Positions 1-12,294 of a DNA stretch of 64,000 nt are shown here, one piece after another. Positions within the stretch are counted from its first letter, which is position 1. Each line of letters opens with the position of its first letter. Source of the DNA: Erodium maritimum (lineage: Eukaryota > Streptophyta > Magnoliopsida > Geraniales > Geraniaceae); assembly GCA_963921825.1 (NCBI GenBank), contig OY997591.1:51171825-51235824 (forward strand). The letters are read 5' to 3'. The notes beneath the pieces were generated by a model. It ran no database searches, had not been told where the DNA came from, and was given only the letters and a program-made list of their open reading frames with translations. The position numbers and the translations under genes are program-made.

Positions 1-125
1 CCAGAAGTTCCAAATACATAGTACTAGAGATTTGATACATATTGGACCGGAAGTTCCAAATACACATTACCAACGGCCCGATGCATATTGGACCAAAAGT
101 TCCAAAATAAAATACTAACGACCTG
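1..125. repeat. Imperfect ~46 bp tandem repeat
   Basis: About two and a half copies of a unit containing CATATTGGACC followed by (G/A)AAGTTCCAAA begin near 4, 50 and 95. They lie just upstream of the first copia gag region and are probably part of that element's leader, or of the DNA it landed in. No coding potential seen. Confidence 0.6.
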
Positions 126-145
126 AAGTCGAGTATGATCCTGAC

Positions 146-3100
146 ATGCAATTATTTCGATCAATGTGCAGGATGGATAACCTGACAAAGTTCAGTTATA
201 CACCCCTCAAATTGGACGGGAAAAATCATTATGAATGGGCGTTGGATACGACTCTCCACTTAAGATCTCAGAATCTTGGAGAAGCTATAAAAGAAGGGAA
301 CAACAAATCTGTTAAAAACAAAGCCTTGGCCACAATCTTAATCCGTCATCATATGCACAAAGACTTAAAGATTGAGTATTTAGCTGATGAGGATCTATGG
401 GTTCAGCTCAAGGAGAGGTTTGAGCATATGAAAGCGATAGCGCTCCCTCGTGCCTTATATGATTGGTCTAACCTCAGGTTACAAGACTTTAAGTCTGTAA
501 ATGAGTACAATTCAGCCATGTTTAGAATTGTTTCCAAGCTTCGCAATTGTGGTGAAAAGATAACTGACGAGTCTATGCTTGAGAAAACGTTCTCCACATT
601 CCACCCCTCGAATATGCTCCTGCAGTAGCAATATCGAGCGAAAAATTTCAAAAGTTCACAGACCTGATCGCGTGTCTACTCGTTGCTGAGCAAAATAACG
701 AGCTATTAATGAGGCACCATCAAACTCGCCCTGTAGGCAGTTCTCCATTCCCTGAAGCGAATGTGACAAGATATGATGGTAGCTCGGAACACAGACGAAG
801 CCGAGGACCCTTTAGAGGTCGAGGTCGAGGTCGTGCGAAAGGTCGTGGTCGTAGTCACGGTTATGGGCATAGCAATTTCCAACCTTATGGAAGAGATAAC
901 ATGGTGTATCCCCAAAAGCGGAACCGATATGATAAACATGAGAAAGGAAAGAGCCCTCAGAACCAGACTCCCAAAAATGCTGAAACTAAGTGTTATCGAT
1001 GTGGAGGAGCTGATCATTGGTCACGTGTATGTCACGTACCGAGCCATTTGGTGAAATTGTATCAAGAATCGATCAAAGGAAAGGATAAGATCGTTGAGAC
1101 AAACTTTATTGATCATGCGAGCCCTGAAGATGCTCCGATCAAGCTTGCAGAACATGAGGGCCCTGAAGATGCTCCATTCAAGCTTACAGTCTCCGATTTC
1201 TTTAAGAATGATGACGGAAATGTGGACCATGTTTGGAATATGTCTTAACTTATGTTTTTCAGTATTCCCCTTCCTTTTGGGTTAATGAAATGTGTGTATA
1301 TGGTGTTTTTTTGTAATCCTTTCTTAAGTTTACAAGTTGATGTAATACTTTTGTTTATGAAAGGATATGGATCTCGTACGTGCTTGCAGAAATGATGGAG
1401 ACTTGTGTATTTTTGATTGCGCGACGACGCACACAATCTTAACAAACAAGAAATATTTTTTTGTCTAACCTTGGTTGAAGCTAATGTTAGCACAATTATG
1501 GGTACTGGAAATTTAATAGAGGGCTCCGGAAGAGCTACCTTGGTATTAGAAAATGGAACAAGGTTTAGTACCCATAATGCTCTATATGCAAGTAGATCCA
1601 GAAGAAATCTACTTAGCTTTAAGGATATTCATGACAACGGATATCATGTCGAGACCATAAATGAAAAAGAGACTGAGTTTCTCTGTATCACCCGAAGTGA
1701 TAAAAATGGTGAAAAGCATGTACATGAAAAATTTAAGGCCCTATCATCAGGTTTGTATTATACAACCATAAGGTCAATTGAGACCTACGCTACAATGAAC
1801 CAGAAGTTCATTAATCCAAATACTTTTATGCTTTGGCACAATCGTCTTGGTCATCCGGGATCGACGATGATGCGTAGAATTGTTGAAAACTCATGTGGAC
1901 ATTCACTAAAGGGCTAGAAGATCCTAATGTCCAATGAGATATCATGTACGGCTTGTTCACAAGAAAAATTAGTGGTCCGACCATCGCTAACCAAGATTAA
2001 TATTGAAAGTCCATCTTTCTTGCAGAGGATTCAGGGAGATATATGTGGCCCTATACATCCAGCTAGTGGACCATTCAGTTATTTCATGGTCTTGATAGAC
2101 GCATCCAACAGATGGTCTCATGTATGTTTGTTGTCAACGCGAAATGTTGCATTCGCTAAACTGTTGGCACAAATCATTAAGTTGAGGGCACACTTTCCTG
2201 ATCATCCCACTAAATCTATTCGTCATGATAATGTTGGTGAGTTCACGTCGGGGACGTTTGATGATTATTGCATGTCCATAGGGATTGAGGTTGAACATCA
2301 CGTTGAACATGTCCATACCCAAAATGGTTTAGCAAAATCGTTTATCAAACGAATACAGGTAATTGCGCGTACATTACTAATGCAATCACAATTACCTATT
2401 TATGCTTGGGGACATGTTGTATTACATGTTGCATCTTTAATTCGGTTGAGGCCTAGTGCATATCACCGATATTCTCCTATGCAACTTGCGTGTGGCCATG
2501 AACATGATATATCCCATTTTCAAACCTTTAGTTGCGTCTTGCGAGTGCCGATCGCACCTCCTAAACGCATGAAAATGGGACCCCAACGGCGACTGAGTGT
2601 TTATGTTGGTTTCGATTCACCATCGATAATCAGGTATCTTGAGCCCTTGACTGGTGACATGTTTACTGCAAGATTTGCAGACTGTCATTTTGATGAGACA
2701 TCGTTCCCACCACTGGGTGAGAAAGATAAGCCTCCTAAAGTTAGGCCTGAACTTGATTGGAAAGTAAGTTCTCTGTCTCATCTTGACCCACGCACGCCAT
2801 AGTGTGAGATGGAAGTCCAGAAGATACTTCATCTGCAGAATGTTGCAAATCAAATGCTTGATGCATTTGCAGATACGTCAAAGATGACGAGGTCTTATAT
2901 AGATGCCATAAATGTATCAGCTAGAATTAAGATCACTGGTGATACTGCAAAGACAGCTATCGATTCCTCTAGTGCACGCCTGAAGCGTGGGAGACCAGTT
3001 GGATCAAAAGACATCGTTCCCCGGAAGCGGAAATGTCAAAAGAATAAAAGTGATGAAAGAACCTCATTACCAGAAGTAGTTATGGAAGAACTACCAGAGC

Positions 3101-4310
3101 CGGTTCCAGCAGAGCCGAGCGACCTAGAAGTGCCTCCGACCGACCCAGAAGTGTTTCTGAACGGCCTGGAAGTGCCGCCGAGCGACCGAGAAGTGCTTCC
3201 GACCGACCCGAAGTAGAGCCGACCGACCAGGAGTAAAGTCGGTCGACCCAGAAGCGTCGGAAAATTCTAATATTATTGTCGATGAAGTCTTTGCTTTCAC
3301 AGTGGCTAATGAGATAATCAATGAGTTTGATTTTGAGCCCTGAAGCATTGATGAATGTTGTCACAGAGATGATTGACCTATGTGGGAAGAAGCGATTCAG
3401 GAAGAATTGTGTTCGTTGGCAAAGCGCCAAGTTTTTGGGCCCGTTTCCAAGACACCCGAAGATGTCAAACATGTTGGTTATAGGTGGGTATTTACCCGGA
3501 AACGAAATGAGAAAAATGAAGTCGCCCGATATAAGGCTAGAATTGTAGCCCAAGGATTCTCTCAACGACCAGGAGTCGATTTTGACGAGACATATTCCCC
3601 TGTAATGAATATGATCACTTTCAGGTATTTGATCAGCCTATCAGTCTCGGAAGGACTTGATATGTGCATGATGGACGCTGTCACTGCTTACCTGTATGGT
3701 AATTTGGACACTGATATCTATATGAAACTCCCCGATGGGTTGAGATTGCCTGAAGAAATGGTAGATATCCCCAGAGATCTGTGTTCCATAAAATTACAGA
3801 ATTCTCTATATGGATTGAAGCAATATGGTAGGATGTGGTATCATCGCCTAAGCGAGTACCTTACCAGAGAATGCTATAAGAATGATGCCATATGTCCATG
3901 TGTGCTCATCAAGAAAACGAACTCTGGTTTCGTTATTATAGCAGTATATGTCGATGACATAAATCTGATTGGTACTCCTGAAGAGATCCTCAAAGCTGCT
4001 GATTACCTGAAAAGAGAATTCGAAATGAAAGATTTAGGCAAAACTAGACACTGTCTCGGCCTGCAGCTCGAGCACTTGTCTGATGGCATTTTGATCCATC
4101 AATCTGCATATGTTGAAAAGCTTATGAAGCGCTTTAGCTTTGAAAATGCTCATCCACTCAGTACTCCAATGGTCGTCCGATCTTTAGATCCAAAGAAAGA
4201 TCCATTCCGTCCCAAAGAAGCAGATGAAAAGATACTTGGTCCTGAAGTACCATATCTAAATGCTATTGGGGGTTTGCTATATTTGGCACAATGTATGCGA
4301 CCTGACATAG
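146..4310 (+). mobile_element. Ty1/copia retrotransposon, broken fossil
   Basis: Parts appear in copia order. A UBN2-type gag lies at about 146-1248 with an RGRGR-rich stretch and a CCHC zinc knuckle (CYRCGGADHWSRVC). A GAG-pre-integrase motif (LWHNRLGHPG) is at about 1830-1870. The integrase core is at about 1927-2802, a repeat-bearing linker at 2810-3260, and an RVT_2 reverse transcriptase at about 3380-4310 with the YVDD box and the SLYGLKQ motif. The 3' part of RT/RNase H is absent; the similarity stops where LTR-like DNA begins. The long open stretches suggest moderate rather than great age. The copy is not whole and has several breaks (roughly five). No PBS or matching LTR pair was seen. 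Confidence 0.92.
3100..3260 (+). repeat. ~27-30 bp degenerate tandem repeat in the copia linker
   Basis: About five units encode variants of a Pro/Asp/Glu-rich peptide of the type (D/E)-V-(L/P)-P-(S/T)-D. They sit between integrase and reverse transcriptase, where copia polyproteins tolerate low-complexity spacers. The array probably arose by slippage within the element. Confidence 0.6.
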
Positions 4311-4640
4311 CATGCCACTTATGGCCACCACAATTAGCATGCCATCACTAATTGCATGTTAGGGGATTATGTGGCAATGTCTCATGTGTTTTGTTCTCCT
4401 ATAAATAGAGGTGTCAACCCCTTGTATTAGATGATATATGAACACATCACAACTCAATACAATACCTCTTGTAAGATACTCTCTTGAATAAAAATTCTCT
4501 CTACTCTCAATCTCCAAGTGTTATTTCTTGTCTTGCTTGGTGACCAACCCGTAGACACCAACCTTCATATTATTCTTGGGCCATTGGTGTCTTGGCGTTG
4601 GTTCCGATCAAACTTGATTATCACAACAATATTCATTTTT
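4311..4640 (+). repeat. LTR-like block (copia type), plus orientation
   Basis: The block contains a TATA box (CTATAAATAGAGG, about 4399-4411), a downstream AATAAAAATTC polyadenylation-like signal near 4490 and pyrimidine-rich DNA, the usual layout of a short copia LTR. It abuts the truncated reverse transcriptase directly, so either an LTR of another copy landed here or recombination joined the two. Exact ends are uncertain; a CAACA end near 4635 is possible. Confidence 0.5.
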
Positions 4641-4741
4641 CTAGTGTATTTGTATACAGTTACAGATAAGACGAATATATTTAAAATCATACATAATATA
4701 TGCAAGAATTTGATTTTATTCAAACTTTGGTAATTATATCT

Positions 4742-6720
4742 TTAACACACCCTTACAATCTGAACTAGAGGTTCGCGGACGTTCAGGTTGGACTGAAAAT
4801 CAAGGAACAAAACCCACGGCAAGGTTTTGGTGAAAACGTCAGCAATCTGAGAATGAGAGGGTACGTGAACAACTCGAACATGCCATTTGGCAACCTTTTC
4901 CTGAACAAAATGAATGTCAAGCTCAATATGCTTCGTACGTTGGTGTTGGACTGGATTCCAGAAAGGTAGATGGCATTGATGTTTTCGCAATAAACCACCA
5001 TAGCTCGGGAAAGGGGCCAATGGAGCTCAAGAAGAAGATTTCAAAGCCAACAAGGCTCGGATAAAACATTGGCAACTCCTCGATATTCAGCCTCAGTGTT
5101 GGAGCGAGAGAGTGTAGGTTTTCGTTTGGAGGACCAAGATATGAGATTGTCCCCCAAGAACACACAAAATCCTGAAGTAGAACGACGAGTGTTTGGACAC
5201 AGCCAGCCCAATCAGCATCGGTGTAAGAGATGAGACCGGAAATGGGAAAAGAGTACAAGTGAAGGCCAAGATGTGTCGTTCCTTGAAGATACCGAATAAT
5301 ACGCTTCAGAGCGCTCATGTGACTAACCCGTGGATCATGCATATGCAGGCACACATGCTGAACCGCGTAGGAAATGCCAGGCCTCGTGAAGGTGAGGTAT
5401 TGAAGCGCCCCCGCAAGACTGCGATATAAAGTCGGATTCTCAAAAGAAGAACTGTCAGAGGCGCTGAGCTTGCCCTGGGTGTCCACTAGAGTTGCTGAGG
5501 CTGAACATGAGGTCGTACCGGCATAGGAAATAATCTCGGTGGCATATTTCTGCTGGGAGAGAAATAAGCCACCAGGATGAAAAGTTACAGCAATGCCTAG
5601 AAAGTACAACAGGGGTCCCAGATCCTTCATAGCAAACTCGGAGCTAAGGAGAGACATGATAGACAGTCAGAGAGGCTCACTCGAGGAGGTAAGGATTATA
5701 TCATCAACATAAAAATACAGGTAGGCGGTGTCTTTACCATGTCGATAGATGAAGAGAGAGTGATCAGACCTACTGTGAGAAAAAAGCAATTGTAGAGACA
5801 AAGTTAGTAAAACATTGGTACCAAGTCCGAGGAGCCTGTTTGAGACCGTATAGAGATCTGTGCAACAGGAAAACATGAACAGGATGAGTAGGGCTGCGAA
5901 ATCCAAGGGGCTGATGCATATAGACTGTATTGTTAAGATTGCCATGTAGAACCACATTCTTGACATCCAGTTGATGAATAGACCATGACCGAGAGACCGC
6001 AATGCTAAGCATAATACGAATGGTTGCGGGCTTGACCACGGGGATGAATATTTCATCACAATCTACTCCAACCTGTTGAAACCTGCCATCACCAACAAGA
6101 CGAGCCTTATATCGCTCAAAAGAACCGTCAGAACGAGTCTTGAGGCGGAAAATCCACATGGAACGAATAATGTTCACATCCAATGGACGTGGAACCAGAA
6201 CCTACGTCTTATTATTAATCAAAGCATTAAACTCATCTGTTATAGCAAGTTTCCAATTTGGGTCAAGTAAAGAATCTTTGGGATTTTGAGGAATGAGAGA
6301 CAGGGTGGTGGTGGAGTGAAGGTTGAAACGGGGATTCGGTTTAGTAATACCAGACTTTTTTCGTGTTACCATCGAATGAGGTGGCACAAAGGATACATGG
6401 CCCGACACACTGGCTTCGGGTGATGAATAAGCCAATAGTTGCGGTTGGGATGATGCATTGTTTGGGGAAATAGTAGGGATGGGCAGGGATTCAGCTTGGC
6501 TGTGGGAAGAAGATGGGTCAGGCCCGGTTGGTGTGGATGAGGAGAGTGGACGCTGATGCGCGTAAGGTGAGGAGGATTTGTATGGGTCGGGCTCGTACAC
6601 ATCCTACAAATAATGTTTAGACCTCCAAGAATCAGAATAATACGGGTGAATCCTATAACCATATGACTAAAAAGTCCTGAAAAGAGAAAAGGCATACATT
6701 TCCTCATACCACTCACTATC
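4742..6720 (-). mobile_element. Second Ty1/copia fragment, minus strand, broken
   Basis: Reading the minus strand from 6600 down there is a Ser/Pro/His-rich linker, then the RVT_2 reverse transcriptase (RYKARLV, QLDVKN, SLYGLKQAPR, YFYVDDI) and the RNase H region (about 4742-5660) ending in ADVFTKTLP, the usual copia C-terminus. A purine-rich stretch followed by TGTTAAAGATAT just beyond 4750 looks like a polypurine tract and the start of an LTR running towards 4640. Gag, protease and integrase are missing. It is a partial, broken copy with about four or more breaks. It belongs to a different copia family from the plus-strand copy. Confidence 0.9.
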
Positions 6721-6850
6721 AGAGGACAAAAATATAATCTTAGAGAGTTTATTAAATAATATAGTATTAATTTATCGACTTTCTGTTGTACATTGATTAT
6801 AACGCTACAAATAATGTTTAGACCTCCAAGAACCAGAATAAGCGTATCAA
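6603..6850. repeat. ~40 bp direct repeat, two copies
   Basis: CTACAAATAATGTTTAGACC and the bases after it (about 6603-6643) recur nearly unchanged at about 6806-6846. The copies lie just past the 5' edge of the minus-strand copia fragment and may mark a local duplication or the scar of a small insertion. Confidence 0.7.
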
Positions 6851-7184
6851 ACGTTAGAGTTATTTGATAACCTACTCGCCTACTCTCTTTAGGGTTTTAG
6901 GTGACGATAGATCCAAACTCGAACAAAAGTTCTATCAAAATTTCCGTACAACATTCCTTTTATATGTCATCACCTGATACTTTCGTGTATTGAACAAAAC
7001 AAAGCCAACACGGAAAATACACTTACCAACCTCATTTATATTAAATTTGAATGTGATTTCATTTTCATAAAAATAAAAAACAACAATAATCTGATGATTA
7101 CTAATATAAAAGATTATGCATAAAAATTGTACTTGTTTTTCACAGTAACGTCGTAAGGTATAACTACTATCAACAATCATCCCT

Positions 7185-8640
7185 AAACTCTCTCTCTCCC
7201 TTCTCTACCAAACCATACCCGCCCTCGTCTTTTCCCCTCTCTACACCGACGATACTATGGTCTCCGACCATAGTTATCGTCGGTGGAGAACCTCTCCCAC
7301 TCTCTCTTTTTATCCTCTTTTTTTTATGTCCATGTTTAGTCCTCTCCGACCCCATCTCCGGTTTCTTTATCCCCCTTCTCTAGTGCTACACTTTTTATTT
7401 TTCGGCTATTTTGCTTGGATCTACAGTAGGAAGTTTCTCGAAATCGTTGGTAGTAGATCGGCGTGGATCTAGATGACTTATCGGGTCATTGGGTACTCGC
7501 GTTCGTGCAGATCTGGTCTTCGTCTCCGTCAGCTTCGTCGCCCCTGTGGTTTGGAGTTAACAACTAAAGGTACTCCCCGTTTACTTTGTTCTATCCGAGT
7601 GTTGGAGACTGTTCAGGTCGTGCCGGTGTGTTTGGGGTCAGTCTTGGCTCTGGGGAAGTTGTTCCTAGGTGGTACCTTGGTTTTTTCCTCAGATCCGATT
7701 GGGAGCTTTGGGATTTTAGGTCTGTAGTTCTAGCTCGGGTATTTCTACCCTCTCCTCCTTTCTTTTCCCTTAATTTCTTCTCTTCCTTCGGCCAGAGAAA
7801 TCGTGAGGAATTTTGGGGGTTTCTCTTCTTTAAGGATCACTGACGATGCTGGTCGTCGGTGGGTTACCTCTGGGTGGATTAGATGGGATTGGAGGGGCTT
7901 GGGATCCAGGGTGCAGATCTGGTCGCGATTTCGTTCCCTTTCCCACAGACTCTAGTGCGTCTGCCCGTTTGGTTCTGTCTATCCCGCTTCTTGTCTTCAC
8001 CAGCGTCGAGTTTTGGGTATAGTTTGAATTAGTCTCTCCCGTTGGTGTTGGCCACGGAGGAAGAGAAATGTGGGGACTTGCTTTGTTCTTTGGGTCTTCT
8101 ATGCGTGCTCCGGGAGTGGTGGTGGTCTGGTGGTGCTCGGTTTGTTTGGGTACTATTGTCGTCGCTTGTGGTGAGGAAGGGTTGTTGTGCTGGAAGGTGG
8201 TTCGATTTTCGGCCTGGTTTTTTCCTTTTACTGTTCTTTGTGCTAGTTTTTGTGGTTTTCAGTTTCTTTTTTTTTGTTGGGTTATTTGGACTTCATGGTT
8301 GGTAAACCTATGTATTGACCCTATTTTTTAAAACTTCTCTGAGCTTCATTTTGGTTATAACTAGGTTTTAGACCTATTTTTGGTGGTTTCGGTTGTAACT
8401 TCTTGGTTGTTTTTTTGGGTTTTAGAAATGTTTGTTTGTTTTGAGGTGCCTCGGTTGGCATGCTCTTAATTTTTTTGGGGATTATTGTTTTCTTTGTGGT
8501 AGAAAAATCTAGGTTATTAGACTTTTGTTCACCCTTTATCGAGTCTTGTTTGAGATGTCCTTGTTGGCATGCTCGTGTTGTGTACTACGAATTTCTCATG
8601 TGTCATTTGTTTTCGTCATGAAAAGCATTCAATTATTATT
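7185..8640 (+). mobile_element. Retroposon-like block without recognisable ORF
   Basis: A GC- and GT-richer block in AT-rich surroundings. The left side is CT-rich and leader-like (runs of CTCTCTC, CCGACGATACTATGG). The right side is a T/G-rich 3'-UTR-like stretch with repeated GGGTTTTAG phrases, ending near GTCATGAAAAGCATTC and (ATT)n. This matches other LINE-derived units in the window in composition, not sequence. No RT, endonuclease or RRM was seen and no convincing target-site duplication found. It could also be a decayed gene. Confidence 0.35.
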
Positions 8641-8659
8641 ATATATTTACCTTTCCAAT

Positions 8660-8957
8660 ATATATATATATATATATAGGATAACAATCAGGTACAAACT
8701 CTATATCTTCGTCAGAACGTAAAACTTTCAATCTGGACCCTTGGATCATAGAATTAAAGGGCCCATATTTAATGCATATATTTTAATATCTTTTTAATTA
8801 ATGCATATCTTGTAATTGATTTCGTAAGCAATCACCACCACCCCTGAATTTCGGTGGCCATTCGATCTGGGTAATCAATGGCCCAGATTAGTTCTACATT
8901 CTGACCCGAAATGAGGTTTGTACCCGAAAGCTCCCCTATATATATATATATATATTA
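8660..8957. mobile_element. TA-microsatellite-flanked MITE (Micron-like)
   Basis: The element lies between two (TA)n tracts (about 8660-8679 and 8936-8956). Its ends are imperfect inverted repeats sharing the core GGTACAAAC (left about 8692-8700; right as GTTTGTACC about 8919-8927) and an outer ATATAGG. It is about 260 bp, non-coding, with 'GGACCCTTGGATC' and 'GGCCCAGATTAG' phrases inside. MITEs embedded in TA microsatellites are described as Micron elements in rice; assignment here is by structure only. Confidence 0.6.
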
Positions 8958-9012
8958 AAAATATTATGCCTATAAAAAAAATGAATCTTGATTAGTGTCT
9001 GGAAGTTTATCT

Positions 9013-11954
9013 TTTTTTTATCAGCAATTTTTGTTTTTATAAAACCAATCCTTTGAAATAAAGGAAAGACTAAGGAAAGATCCCTCAAATTGGTACTTAC
9101 AAACAAAGGACACCTATATAAGGCTCCTAAAGCAATTTCTTGTCATGTAAGTAACAAAACTATGAACAACAATTTTGTCACCAACCACCTATTACAACAA
9201 GTTACAAGTCTCAAAATTCAATTAACCCCCAACCTAAAAAGCACCACAGACCTTCAGTAAAAGGCGACACACCAATTAACACATCCACCCAGAGTAAGCA
9301 TCAAAAACAACTAATTATACCCAATGCTCTTAAGCCCAAAGGAGTAAATGAAACATCACTGACCAATAATCAGGCCAAACACCAGTAGCAGTAACCACTC
9401 CTTCTCAATAAACAGCAGAAAATGTAACAGTTAACAAACCACACCAATGCTTGAACCAAGTGCCTTGTGCCGCACGTCAAGTGAGGAGGAAGCTACGCAA
9501 ACCGCAAAAGTTCCAATTCAGCTCACATCAAACAATCCACAAAAGATGCAGAGGAACACCAGCCCTCAACTGTTTTCTCTATAGGATCCAAAATGACATT
9601 AAAAGTCTCCAGCCAAAACCAAATCATTGTGAAAAGAGGACAACTTTGTAGAAATTTCCAGCCATAAAAGTGATTTCCATAAAGTAATCAAACCCCCAGA
9701 AGTTCCCACTGTAGGAGAAGAAATCATATCCCATGCATATTAAAACCACAATAAAGCAAGAAGTTGAAGGGAAAACACTGATTTTAGTTTCCTGAATCAA
9801 AACCATTGAAATCTGATGCTTGTAACACACGTTTCGTAAGACTCTTCTCTTTTGTCAAGAAGAGGCCCATCTCATATTCCATGAGAGAACCTCATAGTGA
9901 GGAAATATTTTGAGTCGAGATTAGTGGAAGTGACAGATCTTCTTCACCCACTTCCTCCAAATCGCAAAAATTATCATCAGAATGAGTCTCTAGGTCCACT
10001 ACCTGATTTAATTTTAAATCAAGATTATCGAATTGTTCAGCAACTAAATCATCAGCCAAATAAGCCTTTAAACCTAAGGCCTTGCAGTATTCCCAAGTAC
10101 CTGCTCCATCTTGCTTGAAAACGTTAGTGTTCTTCTTAATCTTTCCTGCAGTCGACTGATTGATAATGGGATGTACAAGGTTGACTTTCACTTTAGATCT
10201 GGTGTTGTATGCAACAGGAGTAGTAACACCTCTTTTCATCCTTTTGTCTGAAGGACCTCCACTCGTGTGAGAAGGTTTTGACTGATTACAACCTAATGAT
10301 GGTTTGAAATTGTTAATTCCCTCCAAAACCACCTTATTAAGGGAAGGAGTCTAAAAATTTGGTCCCATGTCTGCCATTAAAGGTGTATTATCCCCTTCCT
10401 CATTAATGACTGCAACTTCCCATAATCTCTTTTGCCCTTGTAGCTCCAAAGTAGTCTCATCCTCCACAACTAGATTGGTAGGTATTGCTTCTCCCGAACT
10501 CTTCTCAGAAAATAATAAAGTATTTGTAGCTTTACCCAAAGTGGTAGGTTGAACATCATCAACAAGTACTGTAAAAATCAGTTGAGAATTATTTTTGGCA
10601 ATCAAGACATCTCTGAAGCTTTGAACTAAAGGAGTATTGTGTTCCATCACCGAAGTAGGAGTCAGATTGCCCTGATCAATGGGAGGGAATTCAGCACCCT
10701 TCAAACCCACACCTTCTTCAGTAGATATTAATGTGTCAGGAACCACAATGTCCTGAGAATTGAAGGTATCAGGAACGACCATAACCTGAGCCTTTCCCTT
10801 CTCCAGAGAGTTGGTACCATCAATCTCCTTTCTATACAAACCTTGTTGATCCCCAACGATCTCAGAAGCAGGAGAATTAATAGCCATAAATTCATAGGAG
10901 TTAGAGTTGGACAATCTTTTGTCGGAGGATGAAACAGTAGTTGAGGATAATAAATAAGGAACCTGAATGAAAGGCACTACAGAAATGTCTACTGAGCAAT
11001 TCATAACATTATAATCTTTACCTTCCAAGTGAAGTAGAGACTCTTTATATACTTTAAGATATTCATGAGATTGAATGAGAATAAACGCTGCATCCCATCC
11101 AAATCATGGTACCAATATCAACAGTATTGCAGCAAAGTTCTCAACGCACCAACCCATGATTGGTAGTCCATGAATGGAAACCCAAGTAAATTTCTCACCC
11201 GCCTCACACCACTTTTCATTATCTTTGATGAGAGTCATCCAAGGTTTAAGCTAATTACCCTCCTCTTTCAAGGCTTCAATCTCCACCTCTAGATTTGGAA
11301 AATAGATAAGAGCCACTTTGTTGCCCAAAGCTTTGATAATCAAATCAGCATTCCTTTCCATCCTGAATTCTTCCATGATTTCCTCTACACTCAAATTATT
11401 ATATAGCAAGACCAGGTGACCTCTATCAACCAAATTTCTATTGGCTTCCACCACCATCCCTTTGATACTAATTGGCGACTCGGGTTGAATCTCAACCCCT
11501 TTCTTCCTCCACAGAAAATTATTGACCTTTCTCCCAACCTGTTTGTTCTTCCTCCACACCTTCACAACAAATAATCGGAAACCCTTCAGTACATACCCAT
11601 TGAAGACATTGATGGCTCTGTCAAAGCCTTCCTTTGATTTGAAACCAACAAAACCGAACCACTTTCCTCGTGCATTTGGTCTTTGTGGAGCTTCCACCTT
11701 ACTATTCCTCCACACTCGAGGAAGAGGTTTTGCAGCCACTTCGAACAAGTATTAGGAGATAAGTTGTGAACGAGAGGGCCATCATGGACACTACACCGAG
11801 AAGAACCGCGAAGATTGAAGAATGATGGATCGCTCAAAGAGTTACAGATGAATCTTCAAACTTGTTGATGAAACTTCAAATTTGTTACTGTAGCTCGTGA
11901 GAGAGAAAATAAAGTCATGGAGAGACTACTCTTCTTTTCCCCCTTGCACTCCTT
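9013..11954 (-). mobile_element. LINE-derived retroposon with RRM-type ORF1 and no RT
   Basis: A minus-strand element with its poly(A) tail appearing as poly(T) at 9012-9019, preceded on its own strand by GCTGATAAAAAAAA. It is flanked by a 16 bp target-site duplication with one mismatch: GTCTGGAAGTTTATCT (8997-9012) and GTCTGGAAGCTTATCT (11955-11970). Inside are a leader, a decayed ORF1 (about 9892-11837) and an ~880 bp 3' region. There is no room for the endonuclease/RT ORF2 of an L1. The matching TSD shows that this ~2.9 kb form itself was the inserted unit, apart from later decay. Confidence 0.8.
9892..11837 (-). pseudogene. BNR-type LINE ORF1 (RRM), decayed
   Basis: The N-terminal segment (11586-11837) carries the RNP2-like strand LVHNLSPNTCSKWL. 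The next segment (11251-11748, another frame) carries RNP1, KWFGFVGF, followed by an INVFNGYVLKGFRLFV strand. Together these make an RRM interrupted by a frameshift near 11690-11750, and a stop separates 11251 from the next open segment (10351-11028). The C-terminal piece (9892-10332) contains YNTRSK. RRM-bearing ORF1 proteins are known from the BNR subclade of plant L1 LINEs, where ORF1p binds the element RNA. This copy is not functional. Confidence 0.75.
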
Positions 11955-12294
11955 GTCTGGAAGCTTATCTATTGAGTACTAGTGTTTATGAAACTTATTA
12001 TGAAAGGAGGATGAATTAATGGTAGTACTTTAAATAATAAATTATATATAGTAGGATATTTTACATCACTATAAAATTCTCAAATTGAGTTATGTTTGAT
12101 CATTTCTTAATATTTTTTTGGCCACAAAAAATTACGAAATTTTGTATTTGAATTGTGAAGAGCTAACTATTTGGATCAATACATAAAACTTATGGTAATT
12201 CGATCTAGGTCTATTATAAATGAATATCCAGTTAAATCAAAGCTTAGTTGAAACTTAATCACCTTCTCAATTTTGGTACATTTGAAGAACCAAG

